From assembly GCA_964461135.1 (NCBI GenBank), contig CAYWTB010000003.1, forward strand, positions 60,003-124,002: 64,000 nucleotides of DNA, read 5' to 3'. The DNA comes from RQOF01 sp964461135. GTDB taxonomy: Bacteria > Calditrichota > Calditrichia > RBG-13-44-9. The notes under the pieces are model-generated. The model was not told the origin of the DNA, did no database searches, and saw only the letters and a list, made by a program, of their open reading frames with translations. Both the position numbers and the translations under genes were made by a program. This document shows positions 44,630 to 53,985 of this stretch, piece after piece; within the stretch, counting starts at the first letter, position 1, and each line of letters begins with the position of its first letter.

Positions 44630-45139
44630 TCAGGGGTAGCTGGCAATATACTGGCCCGGATTTAAGTATTTTCTGTTGAATAAAATAAGAGGCTGGACAT
44701 TCAGGTTGAACTCCAGGTCAATAATTTCACCGATAAAAAGGGTGTGATCTCCGGCCTCAAAATGATTGACCAGCCGGCATTCCAGGCAGGCACGGCAATC
44801 GCTGATAAGGGGTGCCTTGATATGCCTGGCATCCTTCCGTACCAGCTGAAATTGTGGTAATTCCCACTTATTGGCGCTTCTACCCGACTTGGTTCCGGCC
44901 AGTGTTGCTAGCTCCCGCTGCAGATTGGATAACACCAGGATGGCAAATTCTCCGCTGGTTAGAATAAGGTCGTGAGAATACCTTTTGGGATGGACAGCAA
45001 TCATTATCAGGGGTGGTGTTCTTGAAACAGATGATACCCAGGACATGGTAGCTATATTTTCCGTTATTCCATCCGAGACAGAGAGTAATGTGACAGGATG
45101 CACTATCTGCCGCGAAAAGCCAGCATTTTTATCACTCAT
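44630..45139 (-). CDS. Flavin reductase-like FMN-binding protein
   Basis: 169 residues. The family fold is shown by HPVTLLSVSDG, TMSWVSSVSRTPPLIMIAVH, SGEFAILVLSN and AGTKSGRSANKWEL, followed by LECRLVNHFEAGDHTLFIGE. It should bind FMN and reduce it with NAD(P)H or pass electrons to a partner; the partner is not known. A candidate upstream element is weak. It is upstream of the amidohydrolase but separated by 161 bases. Confidence 0.87.
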   Translation of the reverse strand: MSDKNAGFSRQIVHPVTLLSVSDGITENIATMSWVSSVSRTPPLIMIAVHPKRYSHDLILTSGEFAILVLSNLQRELATLAGTKSGRSANKWELPQFQLVRKDARHIKAPLISDCRACLECRLVNHFEAGDHTLFIGEIIDLEFNLNVQPLILFNRKYLNPGQYIASYP

Positions 45140-45394
45140 CTGCTAACCTCATATTTCTTGAATTCGGGAAGATTAATAATACATTATGACAAATTTATTT
45201 CTAACGCAAGTAATTAATTATTCATGGTATAAATGATTTTGTCCTTTATAAACCGTTTACATTGCCATTTATTTCTTAAAATGACTTGCTCAAACTACCG
45301 TTAGTTCTTTAAATTATTCACTTGTATTTAAATTAAAGAGCTCAATTATGGAAATTAATTATCAATATTCTAATATCTAACTCAGGAGGATAAC

Positions 45395-46396
45395 ATGTCT
45401 ATTAAAGTAGCGATTAACGGATTCGGTAGAATAGGGCGACTGGTGTTCAAGGCGATGCAGGAAGATAATGAGGTGGAAATTCTGGCCATCAATGATCTTA
45501 CCGATGTAAAGACACTGGTTCATTTATTGAAGTACGATTCGGTTCATGGCCGTTATCCCTTTCCGGTGAAGGAAGACCGTGAGTATCTGGTGGCAGGCAA
45601 ACGGAAAGTGAAAGTTCTGTCCGAAAGAGATCCCACCAAACTACCCTGGAAGCAGATGGGTGTGGATTATGTGGTGGAATCGACCGGCATTTTCAGGGAT
45701 AAGGCTAAATTATCTATGCATCTGCAGGCCGGTGCCAGGAAAGTCATTTTAACTGCACCAGCCAAAGATCAGCTGGATAACACGGTGGTGATGGGTGTTA
45801 ATGATAATACACTGAAAGCGGGGGATAATATTGTTTCCAATGCCAGTTGTACCACCAACTGTCTGGCACCGGTTGCCAAAGTACTTCATGAGACTTTCGG
45901 TATCAGGCGTGGCTGGATGACCACTATTCATGCATATACGAATGATCAGCGGATTCTGGATCTTCCGCACAAGGATCTGCGTCGCGCGCGGGCCGCAGCG
46001 GCTAATATTATTCCCACTACAACCGGCGCTGCCAAAGCCACCGGCCTGGTAATTCCTGATTTGAAAGGTAAACTGGATGGAATGGCTGTGCGGGTTCCGG
46101 TAACTGATGGATCGCTGGTGGATCTGGTAGTGGAACTGGAAAAAAACACAACGGCTGAAGAAATTAATGCTGCCATGAAAAAAGCAGCTGATACCAGCTT
46201 GAAAGGGATTCTGGAATTCTGTGAAGATCCGGTGGTGTCCGGAGATATTGTCGGTAATTCTCACAGCAGTGTATTTGATGCCTTATCTACCAGGGTAATG
46301 GATGGTAATTTCGCAAAAATTATTTCCTGGTATGACAATGAATGGGGATATTCGGTTAGAACTGTGGATATACTTAAGAAAATGGCAAAATTTTAA
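45395..46396 (+). CDS. gap: Glyceraldehyde-3-phosphate dehydrogenase
   Basis: 333 residues. N-terminal NAD-binding GFGRIGRLVFKAM, catalytic-cysteine motif SNASCTTNCLAPVAK, and HAYTNDQRILDLPH, with the active-site histidine expected about 25 residues after the cysteine. AINDLTD after the second strand has the Asp that favours NAD over NADP. Oxidises glyceraldehyde 3-phosphate in glycolysis. GGAGG lies about 5 bases from the start. First gene of gap-pgk-tpiA; a terminator follows at 46405-46434. Confidence 0.97.
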   Translation: MSIKVAINGFGRIGRLVFKAMQEDNEVEILAINDLTDVKTLVHLLKYDSVHGRYPFPVKEDREYLVAGKRKVKVLSERDPTKLPWKQMGVDYVVESTGIFRDKAKLSMHLQAGARKVILTAPAKDQLDNTVVMGVNDNTLKAGDNIVSNASCTTNCLAPVAKVLHETFGIRRGWMTTIHAYTNDQRILDLPHKDLRRARAAAANIIPTTTGAAKATGLVIPDLKGKLDGMAVRVPVTDGSLVDLVVELEKNTTAEEINAAMKKAADTSLKGILEFCEDPVVSGDIVGNSHSSVFDALSTRVMDGNFAKIISWYDNEWGYSVRTVDILKKMAKF

Positions 46397-46404
46397 ATTG
46401 ATTA

Positions 46405-46434
46405 CCCCCACCCGCAAGTGGGGGACTTTTTTTT
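46405..46434 (+). terminator. Intrinsic terminator between gap and pgk
   Basis: CCCCCAC (46405-46411) pairs perfectly with GTGGGGG (46418-46424) around CCGCAA, followed by AC and eight T. It lies 9 bases after the gap stop and 25 before the pgk start, so part of transcription should end after gap. Confidence 0.85.
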
Positions 46435-46458
46435 AAATTAAAAATAGGACATCAGAAT

Positions 46459-47655
46459 ATGTCGAAGCTAACCATTGATGATCTCGGTTTAAAAGGCAAA
46501 AATATACTGGTACGGGTTGATTTCAATGTACCACTGGATGAAAATCAGAATGTTAAAGATGATTTTCGCATTAAAGAAGCGTTGCCAACCATCAAAAAGA
46601 TCACCGGTGATGGCGGGCGTGCGATTCTCTGTTCTCACCTGGGCCGTCCCAAGGGCAAATGGGTGGAAAGCATGAGCCTTAAGCCTGTAGCAGAGCGGCT
46701 GGAAAGTCTGCTTAAGCGTAAAGTGAAATTTGCCAATGACTGTATTGGTGCTGGTGTTCTGGATATGAAAAAATCCCTGAAAGATGGTGATGTTTTGCTG
46801 CTTGAGAACCTGCGTTTTCATGAGCAGGAAGAAAAGAATGATGTGGATTTTGCACGGAAATTAGCTGAAGGATGCGATCTTTACGTGAACGATGCCTTCG
46901 GAAGTGCACATCGTGCGCATGCTTCTACCGAAGGTGTCACCCGCCATTTTTCCCGGTGTGCTGCGGGTTACCTCATGCAGAAAGAGCTGGACTATCTGGG
47001 TGGAGCACTGGAAAATCCGGCGCGGCCGTTTGTCACAATTCTGGGAGGTGCCAAGATATCCGGAAAAATTGATGTAATTCATAACCTGATGGATAAAGCA
47101 GATTCTCTGTTAATCGGTGGTGGTATGATATTTACATTTTTTAAGGCCCAGGGGAAGGAAATTGGAAATTCTCTTCTGGAAGAAGACCGCCTCGCGATGG
47201 CCGGCGAACTTTTGGAAAAATTTAAAACCAGTTCCTGTGAACTGATACTTCCCGAAGATGTCATGGTGGCGGATAAGGTGGAAGCAGGTGCCAGTACCGA
47301 GATGGTAAGTGTGGAAGATATTCCGGCTGACCGAAAGGGAGTGGACATAGGACCCCGCACCATCAAACGGTTTAAGGATGTACTCGCTAAGGCCAGAACG
47401 GTAGTATGGAATGGACCCATGGGAGTTTTTGAAATTACCGATTTCGCCCGCGGAACGGAAGAAATCGCCCGATTTTTAGCTGAAATAACCGCCAGAGGAG
47501 CCCTTACCATAGTTGGTGGTGGTGACTCGGCTGCAGCGGTGAAAAAGTTCAAACTCATGGATCAACTTAGCCATGTATCCACCGGAGGTGGGGCTTCCCT
47601 GGAATTTCTTGAAGGCAAGATACTGCCCGGGGTTGCTGCCCTTACGGATAATTAA
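46459..47655 (+). CDS. pgk: Phosphoglycerate kinase
   Basis: 398 residues. Substrate motif VRVDFNVPLDENQN near residue 17, CSHLGRPKGK, basic-patch DAFGSAHRAHAST, LGGAKISGKI and nucleotide-binding VWNGPMGVFE and GGGDSAAAVKKF. Transfers phosphate from 1,3-bisphosphoglycerate to ADP. It follows the gap terminator, so expression may depend on readthrough or on a promoter in the 62-base gap; none is obvious. tpiA begins 75 bases after. Confidence 0.97.
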   Translation: MSKLTIDDLGLKGKNILVRVDFNVPLDENQNVKDDFRIKEALPTIKKITGDGGRAILCSHLGRPKGKWVESMSLKPVAERLESLLKRKVKFANDCIGAGVLDMKKSLKDGDVLLLENLRFHEQEEKNDVDFARKLAEGCDLYVNDAFGSAHRAHASTEGVTRHFSRCAAGYLMQKELDYLGGALENPARPFVTILGGAKISGKIDVIHNLMDKADSLLIGGGMIFTFFKAQGKEIGNSLLEEDRLAMAGELLEKFKTSSCELILPEDVMVADKVEAGASTEMVSVEDIPADRKGVDIGPRTIKRFKDVLAKARTVVWNGPMGVFEITDFARGTEEIARFLAEITARGALTIVGGGDSAAAVKKFKLMDQLSHVSTGGGASLEFLEGKILPGVAALTDN

Positions 47656-47730
47656 CTGAAATCTGAGAAAATCTCTAAGGCATGGTGAAATCATAATGCT
47701 ATTTCTCCCTGCCACGGGAAGGAGTTATTC

Positions 47731-48501
47731 ATGCGAACCAAGATCATCGCCGGAAATTGGAAAATGTACAAGACCAATCCGCAGGCCATAAAACTGGTGA
47801 GGCAAATCCGAAGCCGGCTGGACAAACAACCGCCAAAAAAGTCGTCAATTATTTTATGTCCACCGTTTACCGCTCTCTCCCCGGTCTCTCAGGAACTGGC
47901 TTCCAGCAGGATTCAACTGGGAGCCCAAAACATCTTCTGGGAAAATGAAGGGGCTTATACCGGAGAAATTTCACCACAAATGATCAAGAGCACCGGCGCC
48001 AAATGGACCATTATCGGACACAGCGAGCGACGACAGTATTTTAAAGAAGATGAGAGGACCGTCAATAAAAAAATAAAACTGGCACTGCAGAATAAACTGA
48101 AAGTAATCTTCTGTCTGGGTGAAACCCTGGAACTGCGACAGCAAAATTTGACCAAAGACATCGTATCCAATCAGCTGGAATGGGGCCTGAAAGAATTGGA
48201 TCTGCAGGATTTGAAGAACATTGTGGTGGCCTATGAGCCGGTTTGGGCCATTGGTACAGGCAAAACCGCTACTCCTGACCAGGCCCAGGAGATCCATGCA
48301 TTTCTGCGGGAAATCCTGGAAGCTCTTTTTGGCGATAAGGTCGGTGTAAATATGACGATTCTATACGGTGGAAGTGTCAAACCGGACAATGCGGAAGGGC
48401 TGTTTTCACAGCCCGATATTGACGGAGCTCTGATTGGCGGTGCCTGTCTGGAAGCAGCCAGTTTTGTGAAAATAATCCGAGCCGGCGAAAAAGTTTTCTG
48501 A
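47731..48501 (+). CDS. tpiA: Triosephosphate isomerase
   Basis: 256 residues. N-terminal IIAGNWKMYK with substrate Asn/Lys, catalytic-His motif GHSERRQYF, catalytic-Glu motif AYEPVWAIGTGKTATPDQAQ, and phosphate-binding LYGGSVKPDNA and DGALIGGACL. Interconverts dihydroxyacetone phosphate and glyceraldehyde 3-phosphate. GGAAGGAG lies 6-13 bases upstream of the start. Last gene of the glycolytic cluster; a terminator follows. Confidence 0.97.
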   Translation: MRTKIIAGNWKMYKTNPQAIKLVRQIRSRLDKQPPKKSSIILCPPFTALSPVSQELASSRIQLGAQNIFWENEGAYTGEISPQMIKSTGAKWTIIGHSERRQYFKEDERTVNKKIKLALQNKLKVIFCLGETLELRQQNLTKDIVSNQLEWGLKELDLQDLKNIVVAYEPVWAIGTGKTATPDQAQEIHAFLREILEALFGDKVGVNMTILYGGSVKPDNAEGLFSQPDIDGALIGGACLEAASFVKIIRAGEKVF

Positions 48502-48551
48502 TCAGCTTTGTACTTAACGCATGGTTGTAATTATTTTTTCAATATTTCAGG

Positions 48552-48586
48552 GAAAGTGGGCCCGCTGAGCTCACTTTCTTTTTTTT
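48552..48586 (+). terminator. Intrinsic terminator after tpiA
   Basis: GAAAGTG (48552-48558) pairs with CACTTTC (48572-48578); the inner GGGC/GCTC extends the stem. Eight T follow. It lies 50 bases after the tpiA stop. Confidence 0.8.
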
Positions 48587-49151
48587 AGAAGCCGCATTTA
48601 TTCAGTATCTGATAATCTGGATCACTGTGGAAAAAATAGCGGTTTTTTCTACCGCTACGGCAGGCGAACCGGAAGGAAACCGTTTCACCGGGCATAATAA
48701 AACCTGCGGGATCATTCCCTTCGTTTTTTAGTTTTCAATTAGGATTAAATCTGTTGAGTGAAATTGAGGCCGTTTCCGCCCGGTTACTACCCGTTTTTTT
48801 GCAGTGTTGGATAGCGGGACAATTGTTGAAGGTTGAATGGTATAAATGCTTATGTGTTAGCGGCGGGCAGATGTGGACCGATTCAGTATTCTAAAAATTA
48901 ACGTCTGATTTGAGCAAAACAAAGCCACCGGGTTAAAATAGTGCACAAGTTTGTAAAAATGGAAATCAGGTTGTCAAATTAAAAGATGCGCGAATATTCA
49001 ACAGGATGTTGTAAATTTGGCGTTATGATTTTTTAGTGTCCGGCGAGAAAAATTGCGATTTAGACAGGTAATAATTTTTTAAGCAACTCAATAATGTCTT
49101 AGGTCTTTTTTTCTGAAGGTGTTAAATTTAAAATTTGAAATGTGAAATAAC
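48587..49151 (+). other. Non-coding stretch between tpiA and the DUF512 gene
   Basis: 565 bases with no convincing ORF, tRNA or known RNA. A small hairpin (TAGCGG at 48638 region with CCGCTA and a T-rich loop) is the only structure noted. Bases 49060-49150 are AT-rich and may hold the DUF512 promoter. Confidence 0.4.
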
Positions 49152-50555
49152 ATGATAGAAATTCTGGACATAGAAAAAGGAAGCATTGCCGAGGAGCTGG
49201 GTATCCGGCCTGGTAATAGGTTGATCAGTATCAACGGAGAACCGATTACCGATATGCTGGATTACCGGTTTTATAATGCAGGCGAAGAGCTGGAAGTGTG
49301 CGTGGAGTTGAACGAGGAATCGGTGATCTTTGATATCGAAAAGAAATATCAGGAAGATCTGGGCTTTATTCTGGAAGATCTCAAAATGCGCAAATGTGGG
49401 AATAAGTGCGTTTTCTGTTTTGTTCATCAGAATCCCAAGGGTTTGCGTAAAACTCTTTATTTTAAAGACGAAGATTACCGGTTTTCATTTCTTTACGGTC
49501 ATTATGTTACCCTGTCAAATACCAGCCAGCAGGATCTGGATCGAATTATCAGCCAGCGGTTGAGTCCCCTGTACGTTTCGGTGCATGCCACGGATCCCGG
49601 GATGCGCAAGTATCTGCTAGGTATAAAGTTTGATGATCACCTGATGCAGAAAATAGAATACCTCACCGAAAACGGGATTGAGCTCAACAGTCAGATCGTA
49701 CTTTGTCCGGGGCTGAATGATGGCCGGCAACTGGACAGGACCATCGGAGATTTGAAAAAGTTATTTCCCGGGGTGCGATCTGTGGCCATTGTACCGGTAG
49801 GTTTGACTAAACACCGCCGCAATTTGCCGGAGCTGACGCCGGTGACGGAGGAATACACTCTGGATTTAATGGAAATTATTGATAAAAAACGAAATTCCTT
49901 GAAAAGAGAATTAGGCAGTTCGTTTGTATATCTTTCTGATGAATTTTATATTCGAACCGGCAAAACAGTCCCTACTGCCGATTACTATGAAGGATTTTAC
50001 CAGCTGGAGAACGGAGTTGGATTAACCAGGGATCTGGTTAACAATTTCCTGAGTGAATTGCCCCGAATCAGACGGACTGCTCCGCCGCTGAAGCTGACCC
50101 TGGTTAGTGGTAAACTGGGTGCGTCTGTCCTTCGGCGTTACATACTTCCCGAACTGCATAAAATTCCTCAGCTTCACATCAAACTTTACCAGGTAACAAA
50201 TTACTTTTATGGCTCTTCTATCGTAGTGGCAGGTTTGCTTACGGGTCGTGATATTTACAATCACCTAAAAAACAAGGAGTTGGGTGATTATATTATTCTC
50301 CCGCCACGGGTGCTGAATCATGACGGGGTTTTTCTGGATGACTGGACGGCGGAGGAGCTGGAGAGAAAACTGGATCGGAAGATTTTTATATTTCCAGAAA
50401 GTTTTAATTTGTTATTCCGGAAGATGAGTGAGGAAGCGAGTGCCGGCATCAACCAGGAAGCGCGACGTATCAGGCATAGCGGTCCTTCCCTATATGTGGC
50501 AGAAGGCATGAAAAGTGGTGAAGAATTATTTGCCAGATCACTGGATACCGAATAA
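49152..50555 (+). CDS. DUF512 family radical-SAM-like protein with N-terminal PDZ domain
   Basis: 467 residues. N-terminal PDZ-like domain (about 1-55, GSIAEELGIRPGNRLISING), then KCGNKCVFCFVHQNPKGLRK with a CX3CX2C iron-sulfur motif of radical-SAM type, HATDPGMRKYLLG, and a C-terminal DUF512 domain (about 280-440). This protein is found next to der in many clostridia, and here der follows by 31 bases. Substrate unknown. The cluster of three cysteines suggests a 4Fe-4S/SAM enzyme, which is inferred from family. Confidence 0.9.
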   Translation: MIEILDIEKGSIAEELGIRPGNRLISINGEPITDMLDYRFYNAGEELEVCVELNEESVIFDIEKKYQEDLGFILEDLKMRKCGNKCVFCFVHQNPKGLRKTLYFKDEDYRFSFLYGHYVTLSNTSQQDLDRIISQRLSPLYVSVHATDPGMRKYLLGIKFDDHLMQKIEYLTENGIELNSQIVLCPGLNDGRQLDRTIGDLKKLFPGVRSVAIVPVGLTKHRRNLPELTPVTEEYTLDLMEIIDKKRNSLKRELGSSFVYLSDEFYIRTGKTVPTADYYEGFYQLENGVGLTRDLVNNFLSELPRIRRTAPPLKLTLVSGKLGASVLRRYILPELHKIPQLHIKLYQVTNYFYGSSIVVAGLLTGRDIYNHLKNKELGDYIILPPRVLNHDGVFLDDWTAEELERKLDRKIFIFPESFNLLFRKMSEEASAGINQEARRIRHSGPSLYVAEGMKSGEELFARSLDTE

Positions 50556-50586
50556 TGGCGATTTAATGAATAAAAACGGATAATCG

Positions 50587-51912
50587 ATGAGTTTACCGGT
50601 TGTTACAATTGTGGGCCGTCCGAATGTGGGCAAATCTACTTTATTTAACCGCATCATAAAAAAACGTGAAGCTATTGTAGATGATCAGCCGGGTGTAACG
50701 CGGGATCGTCTTTATGCCGAAACGGACTGGCAGGGACAGGCCTTTATGCTGGTGGATACCGGCGGATATTTGCCACAGGTGTTTGATGAGATGGAAAAGG
50801 CCGTTCGTGAACAGGTGGAAATCGCCATCGAAGAGGCTGATGTGATTCTGTATGTGGCGGACCGCACCACCGGAGTGACCGACTGGGATGTGGAAATCGC
50901 TTCCAAATTGAAGAAGGCCGGTAAAATGGTTATCCTGATTGTCAATAAAGTTGATAATGAGATGATGGAATCTGAAATTTATCAATTTTACAATCTGGGA
51001 TTGGGAGAGCCGGTGGGTGTGTCAGCATTGCAGGGGCGCACTATTGGTGATATGCTTGATTTACTTGTGCAAAAAGTAAAAAAAGTACCTGAACCTCCTA
51101 GTATTGATGACGCTGTTAAACTGGCCATCATCGGCCGTGAAAATGTTGGAAAATCCTCCTTTACCAATACTCTGATCGGTAAACAACGTTCCATTGTCAC
51201 TACCGTCCCGGGAACTACCCGCGATCCTATTGACTCCGAATTAAATTATCAGAAAAGAAAGTACCTGCTCATCGATACTGCCGGCCTGAAACGGAAAACC
51301 AGGGTGAAGGAAAATATCCTCTTCTACAGCCATCTAAGAACGTTAAGGAGCATCCACCGGGCGGATGTAGTTATATATTTTCTGGATGCCGGTGACGGTC
51401 CCACCCGGCAGGATATGCGAATTGTACATGAAGCTGCCAGGCAGAAGAAGGGTGTGGTTATTGCCGTAAATAAATGGGACCTGATACCCAAAGATGAAAA
51501 GACCATGAACATCTGGAATAAGGCTTTGAAGGAAAAACTGGGAGTCTTTTATTATATTCCTATTGTTTTCACCTCGGTGCTGGAAAAACAACGATTGTTT
51601 AAATTACTGGATGTGGCTACCAGGGTTTATGAGAGTCTTCATGTTTATGTTCAAACTCATGAATTGAATGATATTCTTTTACCGCTTATTCAACAAACCA
51701 GTCCGCCTGCCATCAAGGGAAAGGAAATTAAAATTAATTATATAACTCAGGTCAAAACAGGTCCCCCGGTGATTGTCTTTTTTTGTAATTTTCCGAAATT
51801 AATCGGAGAAAGTTACCGTCGCTTTCTGGAGAGAAAAATCCGGGAAACCTGGGGTTTTGAAGGGGTTCCGCTTACCATTGTATTCAAGGCAAAAAGCAAA
51901 AAGCGGTCCTGA
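50587..51912 (+). CDS. der: Ribosome-assembly GTPase Der (EngA)
   Basis: 441 residues. Two tandem GTPase domains: G1 GRPNVGKSTLFNRI and GRENVGKSSFTNTL, G3 DTGG and DTAGLKRK, G4 NKVD and NKWD. The C-terminal KH-like domain ends in TIVFKAKSKK. This double-G layout is unique to Der, needed for 50S ribosome assembly. It follows the DUF512 gene closely. Confidence 0.97.
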   Translation: MSLPVVTIVGRPNVGKSTLFNRIIKKREAIVDDQPGVTRDRLYAETDWQGQAFMLVDTGGYLPQVFDEMEKAVREQVEIAIEEADVILYVADRTTGVTDWDVEIASKLKKAGKMVILIVNKVDNEMMESEIYQFYNLGLGEPVGVSALQGRTIGDMLDLLVQKVKKVPEPPSIDDAVKLAIIGRENVGKSSFTNTLIGKQRSIVTTVPGTTRDPIDSELNYQKRKYLLIDTAGLKRKTRVKENILFYSHLRTLRSIHRADVVIYFLDAGDGPTRQDMRIVHEAARQKKGVVIAVNKWDLIPKDEKTMNIWNKALKEKLGVFYYIPIVFTSVLEKQRLFKLLDVATRVYESLHVYVQTHELNDILLPLIQQTSPPAIKGKEIKINYITQVKTGPPVIVFFCNFPKLIGESYRRFLERKIRETWGFEGVPLTIVFKAKSKKRS

Positions 51913-51987
51913 TTTCTTCTGCATCGGAGATTCAAAACGGCAAATTACTTTTGACTATTTATTTTGTCAAATTCTGGGATTCATGGG

Positions 51988-53667
51988 ATGGTCGTTTGTA
52001 AAAATAAAGTGTTATTTATCTTTCTGTTAATTATTCTTTTCAGCGGGGAAAATACGGCATCGGCGCAGCAGCCTTTATCAGCGGTGGACCAGCTGTATTC
52101 CGGCTACGTTGACACAGAAGGTAACGTTAAATGCGGTTTTCCGGTGATACTGCAGGCCAACTCTCCGGGAAATCTGCCCCTGTTGCACCGCTTACAATTC
52201 TATAGTATTACCAATCAGAATCTGGATCAGATTTATTATTCTCCTTCCGGTCATATTGAAATCCATTATACAATTGAGGGTTTCGATGCAATTCCACAGT
52301 ATGACCGCAATGAAAATGGAATCCCGGATTATCTGGAATTTGTGGCCTTCTCTTTTGACCGCGCCTGGTTGATAGAGATCGACTCCCTGGGATTTAAGCC
52401 CCCGCCGGATTCTTCCGGACATGACCGGTCCGTTTATCCGGTGTATTGTCGCAGACTGAGTGTATATGGTCAGACATGGCTGGATTATGAAATTCCATCT
52501 CTTCCGGGCAACAATTATGTCACCTATATTGAAATCAATACCAATTTCAATAACATTGTTACTTATCCGGGAGTACCTGATCCTGCAATCCGTGATAGCA
52601 TGGCAATTGCAATTACTGCCGCCCATGAATTTAACCATGCTCTGCAGTGCGGTTACCGTATATGGCCGGAAAATGATTCATCTTACGATTTGTGGTATAT
52701 TGAAAGCTCAGCAACCTATATGGAGGAGATTGTAGCTCCTGAAGTGAATGATTACCTGCAATATCTTGATGATTACTTCAATAGTACCCGTTTGCCCCTG
52801 GATCAGTCCAGTGGGAGTTATTCAGATTATGGCAAGGTGGTGCTGGAAATCATGCTGGGAAAATTATTTGGTGCAACCATTGTGCGGCAGGTATGGACGG
52901 AGATCCAGGTTCGGCGGGCGCTGCCTGCGCTGCAGAAAGTTCTGGTATTGAAGGATACTGACCTGCGGACGGAATGGAGGCGGTTCGCCCTCTGGATGCA
53001 TTTCACTGCTGATTTTGCAGACTCCGGACGGTATTTTCCCGATGCAGCGCTTTATCCTCCGGTAATAACCTATCCTGCGGCCGAAATCAGTGATTCCCAA
53101 ACCATTCTGACATCTGATTCACTTGCCAGGCTGTCATTTCAATGGTATTCCACCGCCGCATCTAATAGCTTGCCTGTGGGAGTGTTTCTGAAAGCTGATG
53201 AGAAGACTCCTGCTGCGGAGCTTTTTTCGCATTTTATTGACCCGGAGAATGGTGTCCCGTTTTCTGTATCGGCTACGGTTTTTTACAGGTTACCATTTAC
53301 GGTAAATAACCAGAACCTTTATTTTGGAATTGTGAATACCTGGCCGGAGGGAAATAGTTATTCAGGGTATCAACTGATCACCCGGCCGGCGATGATAGCG
53401 GAGCAAACTCAGATTGCGGTATATCCCCAGCCTTTAAAGGTATCGGAAAACCAGCCGTTTTTGAATTTCCAGAACCTGCCGGCAGGATCAAAAATCTATA
53501 TTTTCAGCAGTAATGGATTTCTTCTGAATACTCTGACGGCTTCTTCTTCAATTATAAGCTGGGATCTCAAAACACGATACGGAAATTTTGTAGGAAGTGG
53601 CGTTTATCTGTACAGAATTATTTCTGATCAGGAGGAAAAAAGCGGTAAATTTATTATTGTTAAATGA
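51988..53667 (+). CDS. Secreted zinc metalloprotease-like protein (M6/MXAN_6640 type) with C-terminal sorting-like domain
   Basis: 559 residues from ATG 51988 (an upstream in-frame TTG at 51964 has no ribosome site). Signal peptide about 1-25 (VLFIFLLIILFSG ... ASA). Zinc motif AAHEFNHALQC with H213, E214 and H217. The segment DRNENGIPDYLEFVA resembles a calcium-binding dockerin-like loop seen in such proteases. The last ~85 residues form a Por/FlgD-like domain (VYPQPLKVSENQPF ... GVYLYRIISDQEEKSGKF) ending in IIVK. The protein should be exported and may be surface-attached. Substrate unknown. Confidence 0.78.
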   Translation: MVVCKNKVLFIFLLIILFSGENTASAQQPLSAVDQLYSGYVDTEGNVKCGFPVILQANSPGNLPLLHRLQFYSITNQNLDQIYYSPSGHIEIHYTIEGFDAIPQYDRNENGIPDYLEFVAFSFDRAWLIEIDSLGFKPPPDSSGHDRSVYPVYCRRLSVYGQTWLDYEIPSLPGNNYVTYIEINTNFNNIVTYPGVPDPAIRDSMAIAITAAHEFNHALQCGYRIWPENDSSYDLWYIESSATYMEEIVAPEVNDYLQYLDDYFNSTRLPLDQSSGSYSDYGKVVLEIMLGKLFGATIVRQVWTEIQVRRALPALQKVLVLKDTDLRTEWRRFALWMHFTADFADSGRYFPDAALYPPVITYPAAEISDSQTILTSDSLARLSFQWYSTAASNSLPVGVFLKADEKTPAAELFSHFIDPENGVPFSVSATVFYRLPFTVNNQNLYFGIVNTWPEGNSYSGYQLITRPAMIAEQTQIAVYPQPLKVSENQPFLNFQNLPAGSKIYIFSSNGFLLNTLTASSSIISWDLKTRYGNFVGSGVYLYRIISDQEEKSGKFIIVK

Positions 53668-53985
53668 AGGCGCCTGGCTGTCTGAGGATTTGTTATTGCG
53701 CGGAGGATTTATTATTTTTAGTCCTGGTTAGGTATTCCGGATTTATTCAGTTTATAACAAATATATATGGTTATTTTGTTAAATTTCGGTTGGTCTCCTA
53801 GCGTGAAACCATAGGTTAAGCTGGCAGACGAAGAACATTGGGAATTCCGGGAGCAGTATATCCTGCTGCCGGATGGATATTTTTATCCGGCTGGGAGGGG
53901 AAAAACTTGGGAAAGCGTGTTATGAATACGTATCATCCCCTGAAGATTCAATGAATTGATGGGAAGCTATATTAACTGCTGAAAA
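53668..53985 (+). other. Non-coding leader region before the PTS genes
   Basis: 318 bases without a convincing gene. GCCGGAT (53868-53874) pairs with ATCCGGC (53885-53891), and just before it GCAG/CTGC (53853-53865 region) can form a second hairpin, so the mRNA leader may be structured. No T-tract follows and no known riboswitch is recognised. Confidence 0.35.

Noticed and set aside
45749..46264. Minus-strand frame of 171 codons within gap
   Set aside because: Mirror frame of a highly conserved gene; composition rich in His, Ile and Arg typical of antisense shadows.
48587..49151. Possible non-coding RNA gene in the long gap after tpiA
   Set aside because: Beyond one small hairpin I see no promoter-terminator pair or known RNA fold.
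49152..50555. DUF512 protein as the missing radical-SAM member (AmrS) of the AmmeMemoRadiSam system
   Set aside because: Its PDZ domain, CX3CX2C cluster and DUF512 tail mark a different family, and it is linked to der and not to the Memo/AMMECR1 pair.
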